This document shows, one piece after another, positions 9,111 to 19,319 of a stretch of 64,000 nucleotides of DNA. A program made the position numbers and the translations under genes. The notes under the pieces are model-generated. The model saw only the letters and a program-made list of their open reading frames with translations. It ran no database searches and was not told where the DNA came from. Numbering within the stretch: position 1 is the first letter of the stretch; the number at the start of each line of letters is the position of its first letter. This stretch comes from Rhizobium sp. SSA_523 (GTDB taxonomy: Bacteria > Pseudomonadota > Alphaproteobacteria > Rhizobiales > Rhizobiaceae): contig NZ_CP129382.1 in NCBI RefSeq assembly GCF_030435705.1, positions 3,156,501-3,220,500 of the forward strand, in the 5' to 3' direction.

Positions 9111-9231
9111 GGCTGTTCGAGGACGCGGTGCGCATCGACGATGCAGAGAGGGAATGCCAAAAATCCGAAGACGTTCGTTCCCCGGCGGCTGAATCGTTTT
9201 GCAGAAACGCCGCCGATGGAAATTATCGATT

Positions 9232-9259
9232 CGCTATTCGCTATTCGCTATTCGCTATT
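9232..9259. repeat. Heptanucleotide microsatellite (CGCTATT)x4
   Basis: Four perfect tandem copies of CGCTATT lie in the 150-bp gap between the GNAT gene and cysK. The tract ends one base before the cysK stop codon (TTA at 9260-9262 on the plus strand). It is a candidate slippage locus; length change would not alter either protein. Confidence 0.85.
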
Positions 9260-10228
9260 TTACCCGCCCAGCCCCTCAAACAACGCCGTCGAAAGATAGC
9301 GCTCGGCAAAGGAAGGAATGATAACAACGAGGTTTTTCCCCTCGTTTTCGGGGCGGGAGCCGATCTTGATGGCGGCGGCCAGCGCCGCACCGGAGGAAAT
9401 GCCGACCGGCAGGCCCTCGAGCCGCGCCACGTGGCGGGCAGTTTCGATAGCCTCGCCGCTGGCAATCGTGACAACCTCGTCATAGATCGATCGGTCGAGG
9501 ATCTTCGGGGCAAAGCCGGCGCCGATCCCCTGGATCTTGTGGGGTCCGGGTTCGCCGCCGGACAGGACCGGGGATTCCGCCGGTTCGACGGCGAAGATCT
9601 TCAAATCGGGCTTGCGCGCCTTCAAAACCTGACCGACGCCGGTGATCGTGCCGCCGGTGCCGATGCCGGCCACGAAGAGATCGATCTTTCCCTCGGTATC
9701 GTTCCAGATTTCCTCTGCCGTGGTCTTGCGGTGGATCTCCGGATTGGCTTCGTTCTCGAACTGCTGGGGGATCACCGAATCCGGCAGGCTGGCCGCCAGT
9801 TCTTCCGCCTTGGCAATGGCGCCTTTCATGCCCTTGGGCCCCTCGGTCAGGACCAGTTCGGCGCCAAGCAGGGCCAGCATCTTGCGCCGCTCCACAGACA
9901 TGGTCTCCGGCATGGTCAGGATCAGCCTGTAGCCCTTCGCGGCAGCGGCGAAAGCCAGTGCAATGCCGGTATTGCCGGATGTCGGCTCGATCAAAGTGGT
10001 CTTGCCGGGCGCGATCTTGCCTTGCGCTTCCAGGCTTTCGATCATCGCCACGCCGATGCGGTCCTTCACCGAGGAGATCGGGTTGAAGAATTCGAGCTTG
10101 GCCAGAAGATGGGCCTTCACGCCTTTTTCCTTCGCCAGCTTGTCCAGGCGCACGATGGGCGTGTTGCCGATGGTCTCGACGATAGAGCCGTAGATCTTGC
10201 CGCGGCCTGGCTTGGCGGTGTCCGACAT
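9260..10228 (-). CDS. cysK: Cysteine synthase A (O-acetylserine sulfhydrylase)
   Basis: This is a 322-residue fold-type II PLP enzyme that makes L-cysteine from O-acetylserine and sulfide. The PLP lysine is Lys55 in [11 protein letters not shown], the substrate loop is [12 protein letters not shown], and the phosphate-binding glycine loop is [10 protein letters not shown]. Length and the N-terminal [17 protein letters not shown] fit CysK rather than CysM or cystathionine beta-synthase. It is a stand-alone minus-strand gene with a 160-bp gap upstream to the exporter gene, so it has its own promoter. Confidence 0.95.
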   Translation of the reverse strand: MSDTAKPGRGKIYGSIVETIGNTPIVRLDKLAKEKGVKAHLLAKLEFFNPISSVKDRIGVAMIESLEAQGKIAPGKTTLIEPTSGNTGIALAFAAAAKGYRLILTMPETMSVERRKMLALLGAELVLTEGPKGMKGAIAKAEELAASLPDSVIPQQFENEANPEIHRKTTAEEIWNDTEGKIDLFVAGIGTGGTITGVGQVLKARKPDLKIFAVEPAESPVLSGGEPGPHKIQGIGAGFAPKILDRSIYDEVVTIASGEAIETARHVARLEGLPVGISSGAALAAAIKIGSRPENEGKNLVVIIPSFAERYLSTALFEGLGG

Positions 10229-10387
10229 GTCCGAATTCTCCCAAATGCTGTTTCACACCTAGATTAGGATGTAATTGCCTGACCGGCGAGGGGTAGCATT
10301 GCGCCTGAGGCGTGGAATCAGGAAAAAACTACGCGAGTTTCGGCTGCTTCCGGGCGTCGCTTTGCCGTCTCCCATTTGCCCCAGGCG

Positions 10388-10999
10388 TCAGCGCGCCGCG
10401 ATATAGGCGGCGGTGCCGGCCAGAATGCTGGCTGCCGAGCGGTTCAGGATCTGCAAGGTCCGCGGGCGTTTCAGCAGCAGCCGGGCGCGTGCCGCCAGCA
10501 GGATGTAAGGCAGGAGGACAGCCATCAGCACGGCGAATGTCACGCAGACCAGCACCAGATAGTCGCTGACGCCGATCTCGCGGATGGGCAGAAGAGTGGG
10601 CGCCAGGGCAAGGTAGAAGAGCATGGTCTTCGGGTTGCCGAGCGTTACCAGGAGGCCGGACAGGAAGGACAGAAAGACGCTCGGAACCTGTTCCGCTTCG
10701 ATGCTCTGCGAAAGGAGTCCCGTGGTCCACAGCTTCCAGGCAATGAAGCAGAGATAAGCCGCCCCGGCATATTTGATGATCAGAAAAATGGTGCCGAATT
10801 GCTGCGCCACGAGCGCCAGCCCCAGGATGACGGCCGTCAGGTAGACGAGGTCGCCCAGAATGAGGCCAAGACCCATGAAGAAGGTCGGCCGGAACCCGGA
10901 ACCGAGGGCGCGGGCAACGATAGCCGTCATGCCCGGCCCGGGTATGGCGGCTGCAATGAAAAGGGCGCCTGCATAGGCAATCAGCGATGTCAGTGTCAT
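10388..10999 (-). CDS. LysE/RhtB family amino-acid exporter
   Basis: This is a 203-residue inner-membrane protein with about six hydrophobic segments. The LysE-family signature is visible at the start (AAAIPGPGMTAIVARALGSGF, residues about 16-36), followed by GLGLILGDLVYL and the LCFIAWKLW helix. Members export amino acids such as homoserine, threonine, lysine or cysteine derivatives. Proximity to cysK is suggestive of cysteine-pathway metabolite export, but the 160-bp gap argues against a shared transcript, so the substrate is open. Confidence 0.85.
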   Translation of the reverse strand: MTLTSLIAYAGALFIAAAIPGPGMTAIVARALGSGFRPTFFMGLGLILGDLVYLTAVILGLALVAQQFGTIFLIIKYAGAAYLCFIAWKLWTTGLLSQSIEAEQVPSVFLSFLSGLLVTLGNPKTMLFYLALAPTLLPIREIGVSDYLVLVCVTFAVLMAVLLPYILLAARARLLLKRPRTLQILNRSAASILAGTAAYIAAR

Positions 11000-11102
11000 G
11001 CCGTCTCCTCCCTCGATCTTCGTTCAGCCTCGCCGAGTATCGTCAATTCCCAGCAACCGCCGTCAATTGCCGGCAATCGCCGTGCAAGGCCGTCAGGCGC
11101 TG

Positions 11103-11576
11103 TCAGATGCCCGTCGAACCGAAGCCGCCGGCACCGCGCCCGGTTTCGCTCACGGTTTCGGCCTCGGCAATGCGGGCCTGCACCACCGGCGCCAAGACCA
11201 GCTGTGCGATCCGCATGCCGCGTTCGACCACGAATTCCGCGTCTGAAAGGTTCACCAGCAGGACTTTGACCTCACCACGGTAATCGCTGTCAATGGTTCC
11301 CGGGGTGTTGAGGCAGGTCACGCCGTTCTTGAAGGCCAGTCCGGAGCGCGGCCGCACCTGCACCTCGAAACCTTGCGGGATCTCGAAGATGAGGCCGGTG
11401 GCTATCAGCGCGCGCTGGCCCGGGCCAAGTCTCACCGCCTCGCTCACGGCCGCCCGGATGTCCATGCCGGCAGCGCCCCGCGTCTCGTATGCCGGAAGCT
11501 CAAGGCCCTCTGCATGCGGCAGGCGGATCACGGTGAGAGCGGGCCCGATAATGTCCTGCATGGCAGTCTCCTTCAT
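11103..11576 (-). CDS. dut: Deoxyuridine 5'-triphosphate nucleotidohydrolase (dUTPase)
   Basis: This is a 157-residue trimeric dUTPase, which hydrolyses dUTP to dUMP and pyrophosphate and so keeps uracil out of DNA. All five family motifs are visible: AAGMDIRA (1), RPRSGLA (2), [13 protein letters not shown] with the catalytic Asp (3), [12 protein letters not shown] (4) and the mobile C-terminal [10 protein letters not shown] (5). The start could be the ATG at 11576 or Met6 (MQDIIGPA); the latter looks closer to the family. It is divergent from prfC. In many rhizobia dut lies beside coaBC; here they are 6 kb apart. Confidence 0.94.
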   Translation of the reverse strand: MKETAMQDIIGPALTVIRLPHAEGLELPAYETRGAAGMDIRAAVSEAVRLGPGQRALIATGLIFEIPQGFEVQVRPRSGLAFKNGVTCLNTPGTIDSDYRGEVKVLLVNLSDAEFVVERGMRIAQLVLAPVVQARIAEAETVSETGRGAGGFGSTGI

Positions 11577-11646
11577 GTTTGCACGGTCAATTGCATAAAT
11601 GGGCCAAAATCGCTAGATACGCGGCAACTCAAAGGATTTGCACATT

Positions 11647-13230
<1,584 letters not shown>

Positions 13231-13244
13231 TCGCGAGGCGATCC

Positions 13245-14693
13245 TTACGCCTGGGTGCAGGAGAGAGTGGGCGACGCGGGATCGGCCGGCGATGCATTGG
13301 CGGCCGTATACTCCGCCATGTCCGACGTCAGGTCGATCAGGAAATCGTCGCACCAGCGCTTCACGTCATGCTCCAGCAGGTGATCCATCATCCCCTGCCA
13401 CCGCTGCTGACGTTCTTCCAGCCCCATTGTGAGGCCGCGGGCTATGGCATTGCCCGTTCCTTCAATGTCATAGGGGTTGACGAGCAGAGCGCCCTTCAAT
13501 TCCCGCGCAGCACCCGCAAAACGCGACAGAACCAGGACGCCGGGATCGTCCGGATCCTGGGCTGCGACGAATTCCTTGGCGACAAGGTTCATGCCGTCGC
13601 GCAGGGGTGTCACCAGTCCGACTTTGGCAAGACGATAAAGCCCGGCCAGCACCGGCCTGCCGATGGACCGGTTGATATAGCGGATCGGCACCCAGTCGAC
13701 GGTTCCCAGCGCCCCGTTCACCCGCCCGGCCTGCTCCGCGACCGTGCGCTGCATCGCCTCGTATTCCGGTACTTCCGAGCGCGATTTGGGGGTGATCTGC
13801 AGATAGGTCACGCTGCCCTGATGACCGGGATTGCGCGAGACAAAGCTTTCATAGGCATCGATCCGCTGCGTGATTCCCTTGGAATAGTCGAGCCGGTCGA
13901 CGCCGATGATCAGTTCGCGTCCCTCGAGGCTCTGGCGGGCCTTGCGTACCATTGTGGAGTTCACCGATTTGCGCGCAAATTCGGCAAAGGCCTCGGTCTC
14001 GATGCCGATGGAATAGAAGCCGCCCTTGAAGGTCCGTCCATGCGACTGGAACAGCCCATCGCCAATCGCATTGCCGAAGCCTTCCCGCACCAGGCAGCCG
14101 CGGAAATTTTCCAGGTCATGATCGGTCTGAAAGCCCACCAGATCGTAATGCGTCAGCCCACGCATGATCTCCTCATGCACCGGCATGGCAAACAGCACGT
14201 CCGCCGGCGGCCAGGGAATGTGCAGGAAGAAGCCGATCCGGTTCTTGAAACCCATCTGGCGCAGCTCCGCCGCCAGCGGAATCAGGTGGTAATCATGCAC
14301 CCAGAGAATGTCGTCCGGTTTGATCAGCGGCGCCAGTCGATGGGCGAAGAACCGGTTGACGCGAAAATAGCCTGCCATCTCCTTGCGGGCATATTCGGCA
14401 AGATCCAGCCGGTAATGACAGATCGGCCACAAGACCCGGTTGGCGAAGCCATGATAGTATTCCTCGACATCGGTCTTCGTCAGATCGGTCAGGGCATAGG
14501 TGATATTGCCACGTTCCGTCAGGGCAAGCGGCGCAGGATCCTTGCTGCCGCTGGATTTTCCGGACCACCCCATCCAGACCCCGCCACGCTCTTCCAGGGC
14601 CGCTTGCAACGCCACGGCCAGGCCGCCGGCGGGCGCCGTGCCGTTTTTCTCCGGCATGGGGACGCGATTGGAAATGACGACGAGACGGCTCAA
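13245..14693 (-). CDS. otsA: Alpha,alpha-trehalose-phosphate synthase
   Basis: This is a 482-residue GT20 retaining glycosyltransferase that makes trehalose-6-phosphate from UDP-glucose and glucose-6-phosphate. It opens with [11 protein letters not shown] and the glycine loop [10 protein letters not shown], then has the conserved [35 protein letters not shown] and [13 protein letters not shown] blocks. The start codon is TTG at 14693, with AAGGAGAA about 8 bp upstream; no in-frame ATG precedes the conserved start. otsB lies 34 bp upstream on the same strand, so the pair forms an otsB-otsA operon for osmoprotection. Confidence 0.95.
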   Translation of the reverse strand: MSRLVVISNRVPMPEKNGTAPAGGLAVALQAALEERGGVWMGWSGKSSGSKDPAPLALTERGNITYALTDLTKTDVEEYYHGFANRVLWPICHYRLDLAEYARKEMAGYFRVNRFFAHRLAPLIKPDDILWVHDYHLIPLAAELRQMGFKNRIGFFLHIPWPPADVLFAMPVHEEIMRGLTHYDLVGFQTDHDLENFRGCLVREGFGNAIGDGLFQSHGRTFKGGFYSIGIETEAFAEFARKSVNSTMVRKARQSLEGRELIIGVDRLDYSKGITQRIDAYESFVSRNPGHQGSVTYLQITPKSRSEVPEYEAMQRTVAEQAGRVNGALGTVDWVPIRYINRSIGRPVLAGLYRLAKVGLVTPLRDGMNLVAKEFVAAQDPDDPGVLVLSRFAGAARELKGALLVNPYDIEGTGNAIARGLTMGLEERQQRWQGMMDHLLEHDVKRWCDDFLIDLTSDMAEYTAANASPADPASPTLSCTQA

Positions 14694-14727
14694 AACTTAA
14701 TTCTCCTTCGACGGTTCGAGACTGGCA

Positions 14728-15519
14728 TCACTCCGATGCAAGCCCCTTCAGCATCTGTCTGAGAGCGTCCGCGGACGCGATTGTATATCGTGCGGCGGTC
14801 TCCGCCGTCGGCTCGCCAATCCGGATGGAGCATCCTCCCATGTCATTGGCGACCTTGAACATGGCTTCGTCGGTCACGTCGTCGCCGATGGCGATCGGCT
14901 TTCGGCCGACAAAGGGCGGCTCCGACAGGAAGGCACGCACGGCCGCGCCCTTGCTGGCACGCGCGGGGCGGATCTCGATCACCATCTTGCCACGCTGTAG
15001 CGCATAATCCGGCCCGGCCTCTTCCAGGGCGGAATGCATGACGGCCTCTACCGATTGCTGCCATTGCGGCGCCTGGCGATAATGTGCGGCGACGGCCGCC
15101 CCCTTGTCCTCGATGAGAACGCCGTTCCAGTCGCCGGTAACCCGCGCCAGCGAGGCTTTCAATGTCGAAAAGGCGGGATCCTGTGCCACGGAATCGACAG
15201 AACCGTCGGCCCGCCGGCGTTCGGCTCCGTGCAGACCGGCAATGGGCAGGACAAGCGGGGAGAACAGCGTGTCGGCGTAAACCAAAGCACGTCCCGTCAC
15301 GAGCGCCAGCGCTCCGTCCAGCCTGTTTGCAAGCCGAGCCAGATGATCGGCAAGCTCGGGCGGTACGATGATTGCGTCCGGCGTTGCCGCAAGATCCAGC
15401 AAGGTCCCGTCTATGTCGAGAAACAGGGCCCAGGAGTCCGGCTGGCCAAGGAGACTAACCAGGACGTCTTCACCCGAATGAAGGGTGTCGATGTCACGTG
15501 TTGTGTCGGTCGGTAACAT
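14728..15519 (-). CDS. otsB: Trehalose-6-phosphate phosphatase
   Basis: This is a 263-residue HAD-superfamily phosphatase that converts trehalose-6-phosphate to trehalose. The catalytic motif I is FLDIDGTLLDL, with nucleophile Asp35 and acid/base Asp37; motif IV is IAIGDDVTDEAMF near the C-terminus. I choose the ATG at 15519 (MLPTDTTRDI); the ORF could extend 22 residues upstream to 15585 without conserved sequence. It is first in the otsB-otsA operon. Confidence 0.93.
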   Translation of the reverse strand: MLPTDTTRDIDTLHSGEDVLVSLLGQPDSWALFLDIDGTLLDLAATPDAIIVPPELADHLARLANRLDGALALVTGRALVYADTLFSPLVLPIAGLHGAERRRADGSVDSVAQDPAFSTLKASLARVTGDWNGVLIEDKGAAVAAHYRQAPQWQQSVEAVMHSALEEAGPDYALQRGKMVIEIRPARASKGAAVRAFLSEPPFVGRKPIAIGDDVTDEAMFKVANDMGGCSIRIGEPTAETAARYTIASADALRQMLKGLASE

Positions 15520-15596
15520 GGGAGTGTACTTAGGCGGTGCATGCCGCAAGGCAAGACCAAGGCTGGCTTTGTCGCCGCCTGCCACTCCGCCGGGCC

Positions 15597-15640
15597 CCCG
15601 TCCGACTCCCGTCCGACTCCCGTTCGGCCCCCGTCTGGCC
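15597..15640. repeat. 11-bp tandem repeat, four decaying copies
   Basis: Units at 15597-15607, 15608-15618, 15619-15629 and 15630-15640: the first two are identical (CCCGTCCGACT), and the next two are diverged (CCCGTTCGGCC, CCCGTCTGGCC). It lies in the 307-bp gap between the divergent otsB and glutamine amidotransferase genes. The rest of the gap holds a CtrA-type box and no gene. Confidence 0.8.
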
Positions 15641-15746
15641 CAGTCCTGCCATTGCCCGGCTCTCTCTGCGCGCCTATTCCTCCGCTACCCCTGGCACCGC
15701 TCGGTCGCAACGCTCTGCCGCCACCAAAGTTGAGTGTTGATTGGAA

Positions 15747-15762
15747 TTAACCGCATGTTAAC
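15747..15762 (+). promoter_or_regulatory. CtrA-type box
   Basis: TTAA, seven bases, TTAAC (TTAACCGCATGTTAAC) matches the full CtrA recognition motif of Alphaproteobacteria. It lies 65 bp before the glutamine amidotransferase start, within the only AT-rich part of this intergenic region. A GANTC (CcrM) site, GATTC at 15774-15778, follows 11 bp later. No other full TTAA-N7-TTAA copy was noticed in the window. Confidence 0.6.
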
Positions 15763-15826
15763 CATTATCGATCGATTCTTGATCACGTGTCGCCGCCGCC
15801 TGCGGTCCGGTCCGGAGCTTGAAGCA

Positions 15827-16621
15827 ATGTGTCGTTGGGCTGCCTATCGTGGTCACCCCTTATATCTGGAAGAGCTGGTCTCCTCTCCTGCGCATTCCCT
15901 GATCGAACAGAGCCATTGTGCCAGCCGGGCCAAGACGGCGACCAATGGCGATGGCTTCGGCATCGCCTGGTATGGCGATCATCCCGAGCCGGGTCGCTAC
16001 CGGGATATCCTCCCGGCATGGTCGGACTGCAATCTGCGCAGTCTCGCGCGCCAGATCCGCTCGCCGCTGTTTCTGGCCCATGTGCGGGCGGCCACCAATG
16101 GCAGCACGCGCCGTGACAATTGCCATCCTTTCGTCCAGGGCCAATGGTCCTTCATGCATAATGGCCAGATCGCCGGCTTTGACAGGATCCGCCGCCGTAT
16201 GGAGGCCCGGCTTGGCGATGCGCTGTTTGCCGCGCGCACCGGCACGACGGATTCGGAATTGCTGTTTCTGCTGGCGCAGGAGCTCGGCATGGCCGACGAT
16301 CCGCTCGGAGCCGTTTCCCGTGCCATTGCACTGGTGGAGAGCCTGGCCGCCGAGCAGGAGGTCAACACGCTGGTTCGCTTCACGGCGGCCTTTTCGGACG
16401 GCAAGACGCTGTATGCGGTCCGTTATGCAACCGACAACCGGCCGCCTACCCTTTACGGGTCGCCCATGGGCGGCGAGGGCGGGTATTGTCTGGTTTCCGA
16501 ACCGCTCAACGACGATGTGGATGCCTGGACGGAGATACCGGACGGAAGTGCCGTCGTCGTCAGCGATTCCGGCATGATGATCCAACCCTTTTCTCCGGCA
16601 GGCTTCGCCAAGGCGGCGTGA
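15827..16621 (+). CDS. Class II glutamine amidotransferase (YafJ/EgtC-like)
   Basis: This is a 264-residue stand-alone N-terminal-nucleophile amidotransferase. The start is fixed by chemistry: Cys2 in MCRWAAYRG must become the N-terminal nucleophile, so ATG 15827 is right and the 31-residue upstream extension (from 15734) is not. Other class II motifs: NGDGFGIAWYG, LAHVRAATNG, NCHPFVQGQWSFMHNGQI and the GTTDSELLFLLAQ block. Partner synthetase is not evident locally. A CtrA-type box in the promoter suggests cell-cycle-linked expression. Confidence 0.85.
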   Translation: MCRWAAYRGHPLYLEELVSSPAHSLIEQSHCASRAKTATNGDGFGIAWYGDHPEPGRYRDILPAWSDCNLRSLARQIRSPLFLAHVRAATNGSTRRDNCHPFVQGQWSFMHNGQIAGFDRIRRRMEARLGDALFAARTGTTDSELLFLLAQELGMADDPLGAVSRAIALVESLAAEQEVNTLVRFTAAFSDGKTLYAVRYATDNRPPTLYGSPMGGEGGYCLVSEPLNDDVDAWTEIPDGSAVVVSDSGMMIQPFSPAGFAKAA

Positions 16622-16749
16622 GTTTCGCCGGTCCCGGTTGACGATCCACCATCGCCCCCACAATGCATCCTGATGCGTCCGCCTGCGGGTTGGACTTATG
16701 TCCCAAGCGGCAGTAGTGCAGGATCAGCATGATGGGAAGGATGAAGACG

Positions 16750-17319
16750 ATGACCCCTACCGCACTGCCAGACCTGGAGATTGTGCCGATCCGGCCCAAG
16801 GCGCGAGAGATCTTTGCCGGCTTTCTCGGCATTGGCCTGATCGGCTTTGGCGGCGTATTGCCGCTCGCGCGGCGGATGCTGGTGGAGGACAAGGCCTGGC
16901 TGAGCGAGCAGGAATTCTCCGATCTCCTGGGTCTCTGCCAGTTTCTGCCGGGCGGCAATGTGATCAATCTCAGCATTGCGGTCGGCATGAAGTTTCGCGG
17001 CTGGCGGGGCGCGCTGGCCGGCATTCTCGGGCTGACCGCCATTCCCACGGCCTTCGTCATCCTGCTCGGCGTGCTTTACGACCGCTATAGCGGTGATCCC
17101 CATGTCCAGCACGTCTTTGCGGGCCTTGCGGCGGCGGCGGCGGGCCTTTTGATCGCCATGGCCTGGAAGATGCTCAAACCTCTCCTCACCCGCCCCATCG
17201 CCCTGCTGGTCGTGATCCTGCTCTTCATCGCTGTCGCTATCGTCAGGGTGCCGCTGATCCTCGCCATGCTGGTGATTGCGCCGCTATCGATCCTCCTGGC
17301 ATCCCGGGTGTCGCGATGA
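16750..17319 (+). CDS. Chromate transporter, N-terminal-type subunit
   Basis: This is a 189-residue membrane protein of the short-chain CHR family, with five or six hydrophobic segments and family motifs GLIGFGGVLPLARRML and QFLPGGNVINLSIAVG. GGGAAGG lies 9 bp before ATG 16750; alternatives at 16729 and 16741 would add up to seven residues. Its stop overlaps the next gene by 4 bp (ATGA). Two half-size CHR proteins normally pair to form the chromate/sulfate transporter, equivalent to a full-length ChrA. Confidence 0.85.
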   Translation: MTPTALPDLEIVPIRPKAREIFAGFLGIGLIGFGGVLPLARRMLVEDKAWLSEQEFSDLLGLCQFLPGGNVINLSIAVGMKFRGWRGALAGILGLTAIPTAFVILLGVLYDRYSGDPHVQHVFAGLAAAAAGLLIAMAWKMLKPLLTRPIALLVVILLFIAVAIVRVPLILAMLVIAPLSILLASRVSR

Positions 17320-17843
17320 TCGCAACCCTTTTGGCCCTGGCACTCATTTTTACCGAATTATCCCTGATGGCCTTTGGCGGCGGCTATGCGGTTCTGCCGG
17401 AAATCCAGCGCCGGGTGGTTGAGGTTCAGCATTGGGCGACGCCGGCGGAGTTCAGCGCGCTTTTCGCGCTGGCCCAGGCGGCGCCCGGCCCGAACATGAT
17501 GATCGTGCCGCTGATCGGCTGGCATGTCGCGGGCCTGCCGGGCCTGCTGGTCACCTCGCTCGCCAAGTTTCTCCCCTCGTCGATCGTTACCTGCCTTGCC
17601 GTTTCAGCCTGGGAGCGATTTCGCGACCGCCCGTGGCGCGCCGTGGTTCAGGCGGGGCTGCTGCCAATTACCGCCGGCCTCGTCGCGTCCAGCGCGGTCG
17701 TCATCACCATGGCCTCGGTGACCCATGTCTGGCTCGCGGTGCTGACCGGTATAACCGCGGCGATTTCCATCTTCACCCGTGCTCATCCTGTGGCCGTGCT
17801 GGCGCTCGGGGCCGTAAGCGGCCTTGCCGTCAGCTTCGCCTGA
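17316..17843 (+). CDS. Chromate transporter, C-terminal-type subunit
   Basis: This is a 175-residue membrane protein, the second half of a split CHR transporter. It has the family motifs MAFGGGYAVLPEIQRRVVE and LAQAAPGPNMMIVPLIGWHVAGLPG. It starts inside the stop codon of the previous gene (ATGA overlap), so the two are translationally coupled. It converges with coaBC with a 7-bp gap. Chromate efflux is the characterised role of full-length homologues; the physiological substrate of paired short forms is less certain. Confidence 0.85.
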   Translation: MIATLLALALIFTELSLMAFGGGYAVLPEIQRRVVEVQHWATPAEFSALFALAQAAPGPNMMIVPLIGWHVAGLPGLLVTSLAKFLPSSIVTCLAVSAWERFRDRPWRAVVQAGLLPITAGLVASSAVVITMASVTHVWLAVLTGITAAISIFTRAHPVAVLALGAVSGLAVSFA

Positions 17844-17850
17844 CAGGCGT

Positions 17851-19065
17851 TCACGCAGGCTTCGACAGGCGATCGGCGACCAGCGCGGCCAGCCTTTCGG
17901 CCACCGCATCCTTGGCAAGATCCGGCCATTCCTCGATCCCGCCGCTGGAAATGATCTTCACCCGGTTGTGGTCGCCACCCATGATGCCGGTGGCCGGCGA
18001 GACATCATTGGCGATGATCATGTCGGCGCCCTTGGCGTCAAGCTTGCGGCGGCCATTCGTCTCCACCTCCTGCGTTTCCGCGGCAAAGCCGATGACGAGG
18101 CGCGGCCGATCCGGGTGATGGCCCACCGTCTTCAGGATATCCGGATTTTCGGCAAGCAAGAGCGGCGCAGGCGGCTCGCCCGGCTTTTTCTTGATCTTCT
18201 GGCCCGCCGAGGCGACGACCCGCCAGTCGGCAACGGCGGCCACCATGACTGCGATATCGGCAGGCAGCGCCGAGAGAACGGCGGAAAGCATGTCCTCGGC
18301 CGTTTCCACATGCGTCACCGCGACGCCGGCCGGATCAGGAATGGTCACGGGGCCGGACACAAGGGTCACATCCGCGCCGAGACGCGCGAGAGCGGCGGCA
18401 ATGGCATGGCCCTGCTTGCCCGATGACCGGTTGGCGATGTAGCGCACCGGATCGATCGGTTCATGCGTCGGGCCGGAGGTGACGATGGCGCGCTTTCCGG
18501 CAAGCGGCTTCTCCTGCGGCAGAAGAAGCGCTGCGGCAGCAGCCACGATCTCCAGCGGTTCGGCCATGCGGCCGGTGCCGGCTTCGCCGCTTTCGGCCAT
18601 TTCGCCCCGCATCGGTCCGATCAGGCAAACGCCATCGGCTTTCAGCGTGTCGAGGTTGCGTCGCGTGGGCGCGGCATTCCACATCACCGGGTTCATGGCA
18701 GGGGCAAGCAGCACGGGCCGATCCGTGGCCAGAAGCACGGCGCTCGGCAGGTCGTCGGCCAGGCCATGCGCCATCTTGGCCATCAGATCGGCAGTGGCAG
18801 GGGCGACAAGAACCAGGTCGCAATCGCGCGCCAGGCGGATATGGCCGACATCCTGCTCGTCCTCGCGGGAGAAGAGATCCGTATAGACGTGGCTGGCCGA
18901 AAGCGCCCCGACAGCAAGCGGCGTGATGAATTCCTGCGCCGCGCGGCTCATCACGGGTCGCACTGTCGCTCCCCTCTCGCGCAGCCGGCGGATGAGATCG
19001 AGGCTCTTATAGGCGGCGATACCCCCCGAGATGATCAGCAGAATGCGTTTGCCCTGAAGGTCCAT
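17851..19065 (-). CDS. coaBC: Bifunctional phosphopantothenoylcysteine decarboxylase / phosphopantothenate-cysteine ligase
   Basis: This 404-residue fused enzyme carries out two steps of coenzyme A synthesis. The N-terminal CoaC flavoprotein half (1 to about 185) has RILLIISGGIAAYKSLDLIRRL and the PAMNPVMW motif. The C-terminal CoaB half has SGPTHEPIDPVRYIANRSSGKQG and the KIKK lysine motif. The start is ATG 19065, with GGGGAGAGG just upstream. A longer ORF reaching 19323 is rejected because its extra residues come from an intergenic palindromic repeat. Confidence 0.95.
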   Translation of the reverse strand: MDLQGKRILLIISGGIAAYKSLDLIRRLRERGATVRPVMSRAAQEFITPLAVGALSASHVYTDLFSREDEQDVGHIRLARDCDLVLVAPATADLMAKMAHGLADDLPSAVLLATDRPVLLAPAMNPVMWNAAPTRRNLDTLKADGVCLIGPMRGEMAESGEAGTGRMAEPLEIVAAAAALLLPQEKPLAGKRAIVTSGPTHEPIDPVRYIANRSSGKQGHAIAAALARLGADVTLVSGPVTIPDPAGVAVTHVETAEDMLSAVLSALPADIAVMVAAVADWRVVASAGQKIKKKPGEPPAPLLLAENPDILKTVGHHPDRPRLVIGFAAETQEVETNGRRKLDAKGADMIIANDVSPATGIMGGDHNRVKIISSGGIEEWPDLAKDAVAERLAALVADRLSKPA

Positions 19066-19109
19066 GGGCCTCTCCCCTGTGGTGTCGGGCTGTGATTGGC
19101 GTTCGGCTC

Positions 19110-19231
19110 GCCCCTCATCCGCCTGCCGGCACCTTCTCCCCGAGGGGAGAGGGACAAGCCGCACCGCTCGCGGTTCCCCTCTCCCCTTGGGGGAGAGGTC
19201 CGCCGAGCGAAGCGGAGGCGGGGTGAGGGGC
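19110..19231. repeat. RIME-like rhizobial palindromic intergenic element
   Basis: The element is bounded by inverted ends (CCCCTCATCCGCCT on the left, AGGCGGGGTGAGGGG on the right). Inside are two GC-rich palindromes, CTCCCC-GAGGGGAG near 19136-19150 and CCTCTCCCC-TT-GGGGGAGAGG near 19178-19198. This matches the rhizobial intergenic mosaic element family (RIME) in composition and design. It sits between dctM and coaBC, so a transcript reading through dctM would be folded here. Confidence 0.75.
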
Positions 19232-19319
19232 GGCTTGCGCAGACGCCGAAAGCCGGACCGACTTCTTGCCCCGGACCCTAAGCGTCTGACGCGCAACATG
19301 CAATCACCGCCCGGCCTGC

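Noticed and set aside
9029..10267. 412-residue plus-strand frame opposite cysK
   Set aside because: Antisense to cysK, which has all catalytic motifs; the plus frame has no recognisable domain.
15734..15826. 31-residue extension of the class II glutamine amidotransferase
   Set aside because: The nucleophile Cys must be next to the initiator Met, which fixes the start at 15827. The extension also covers the CtrA-type box.
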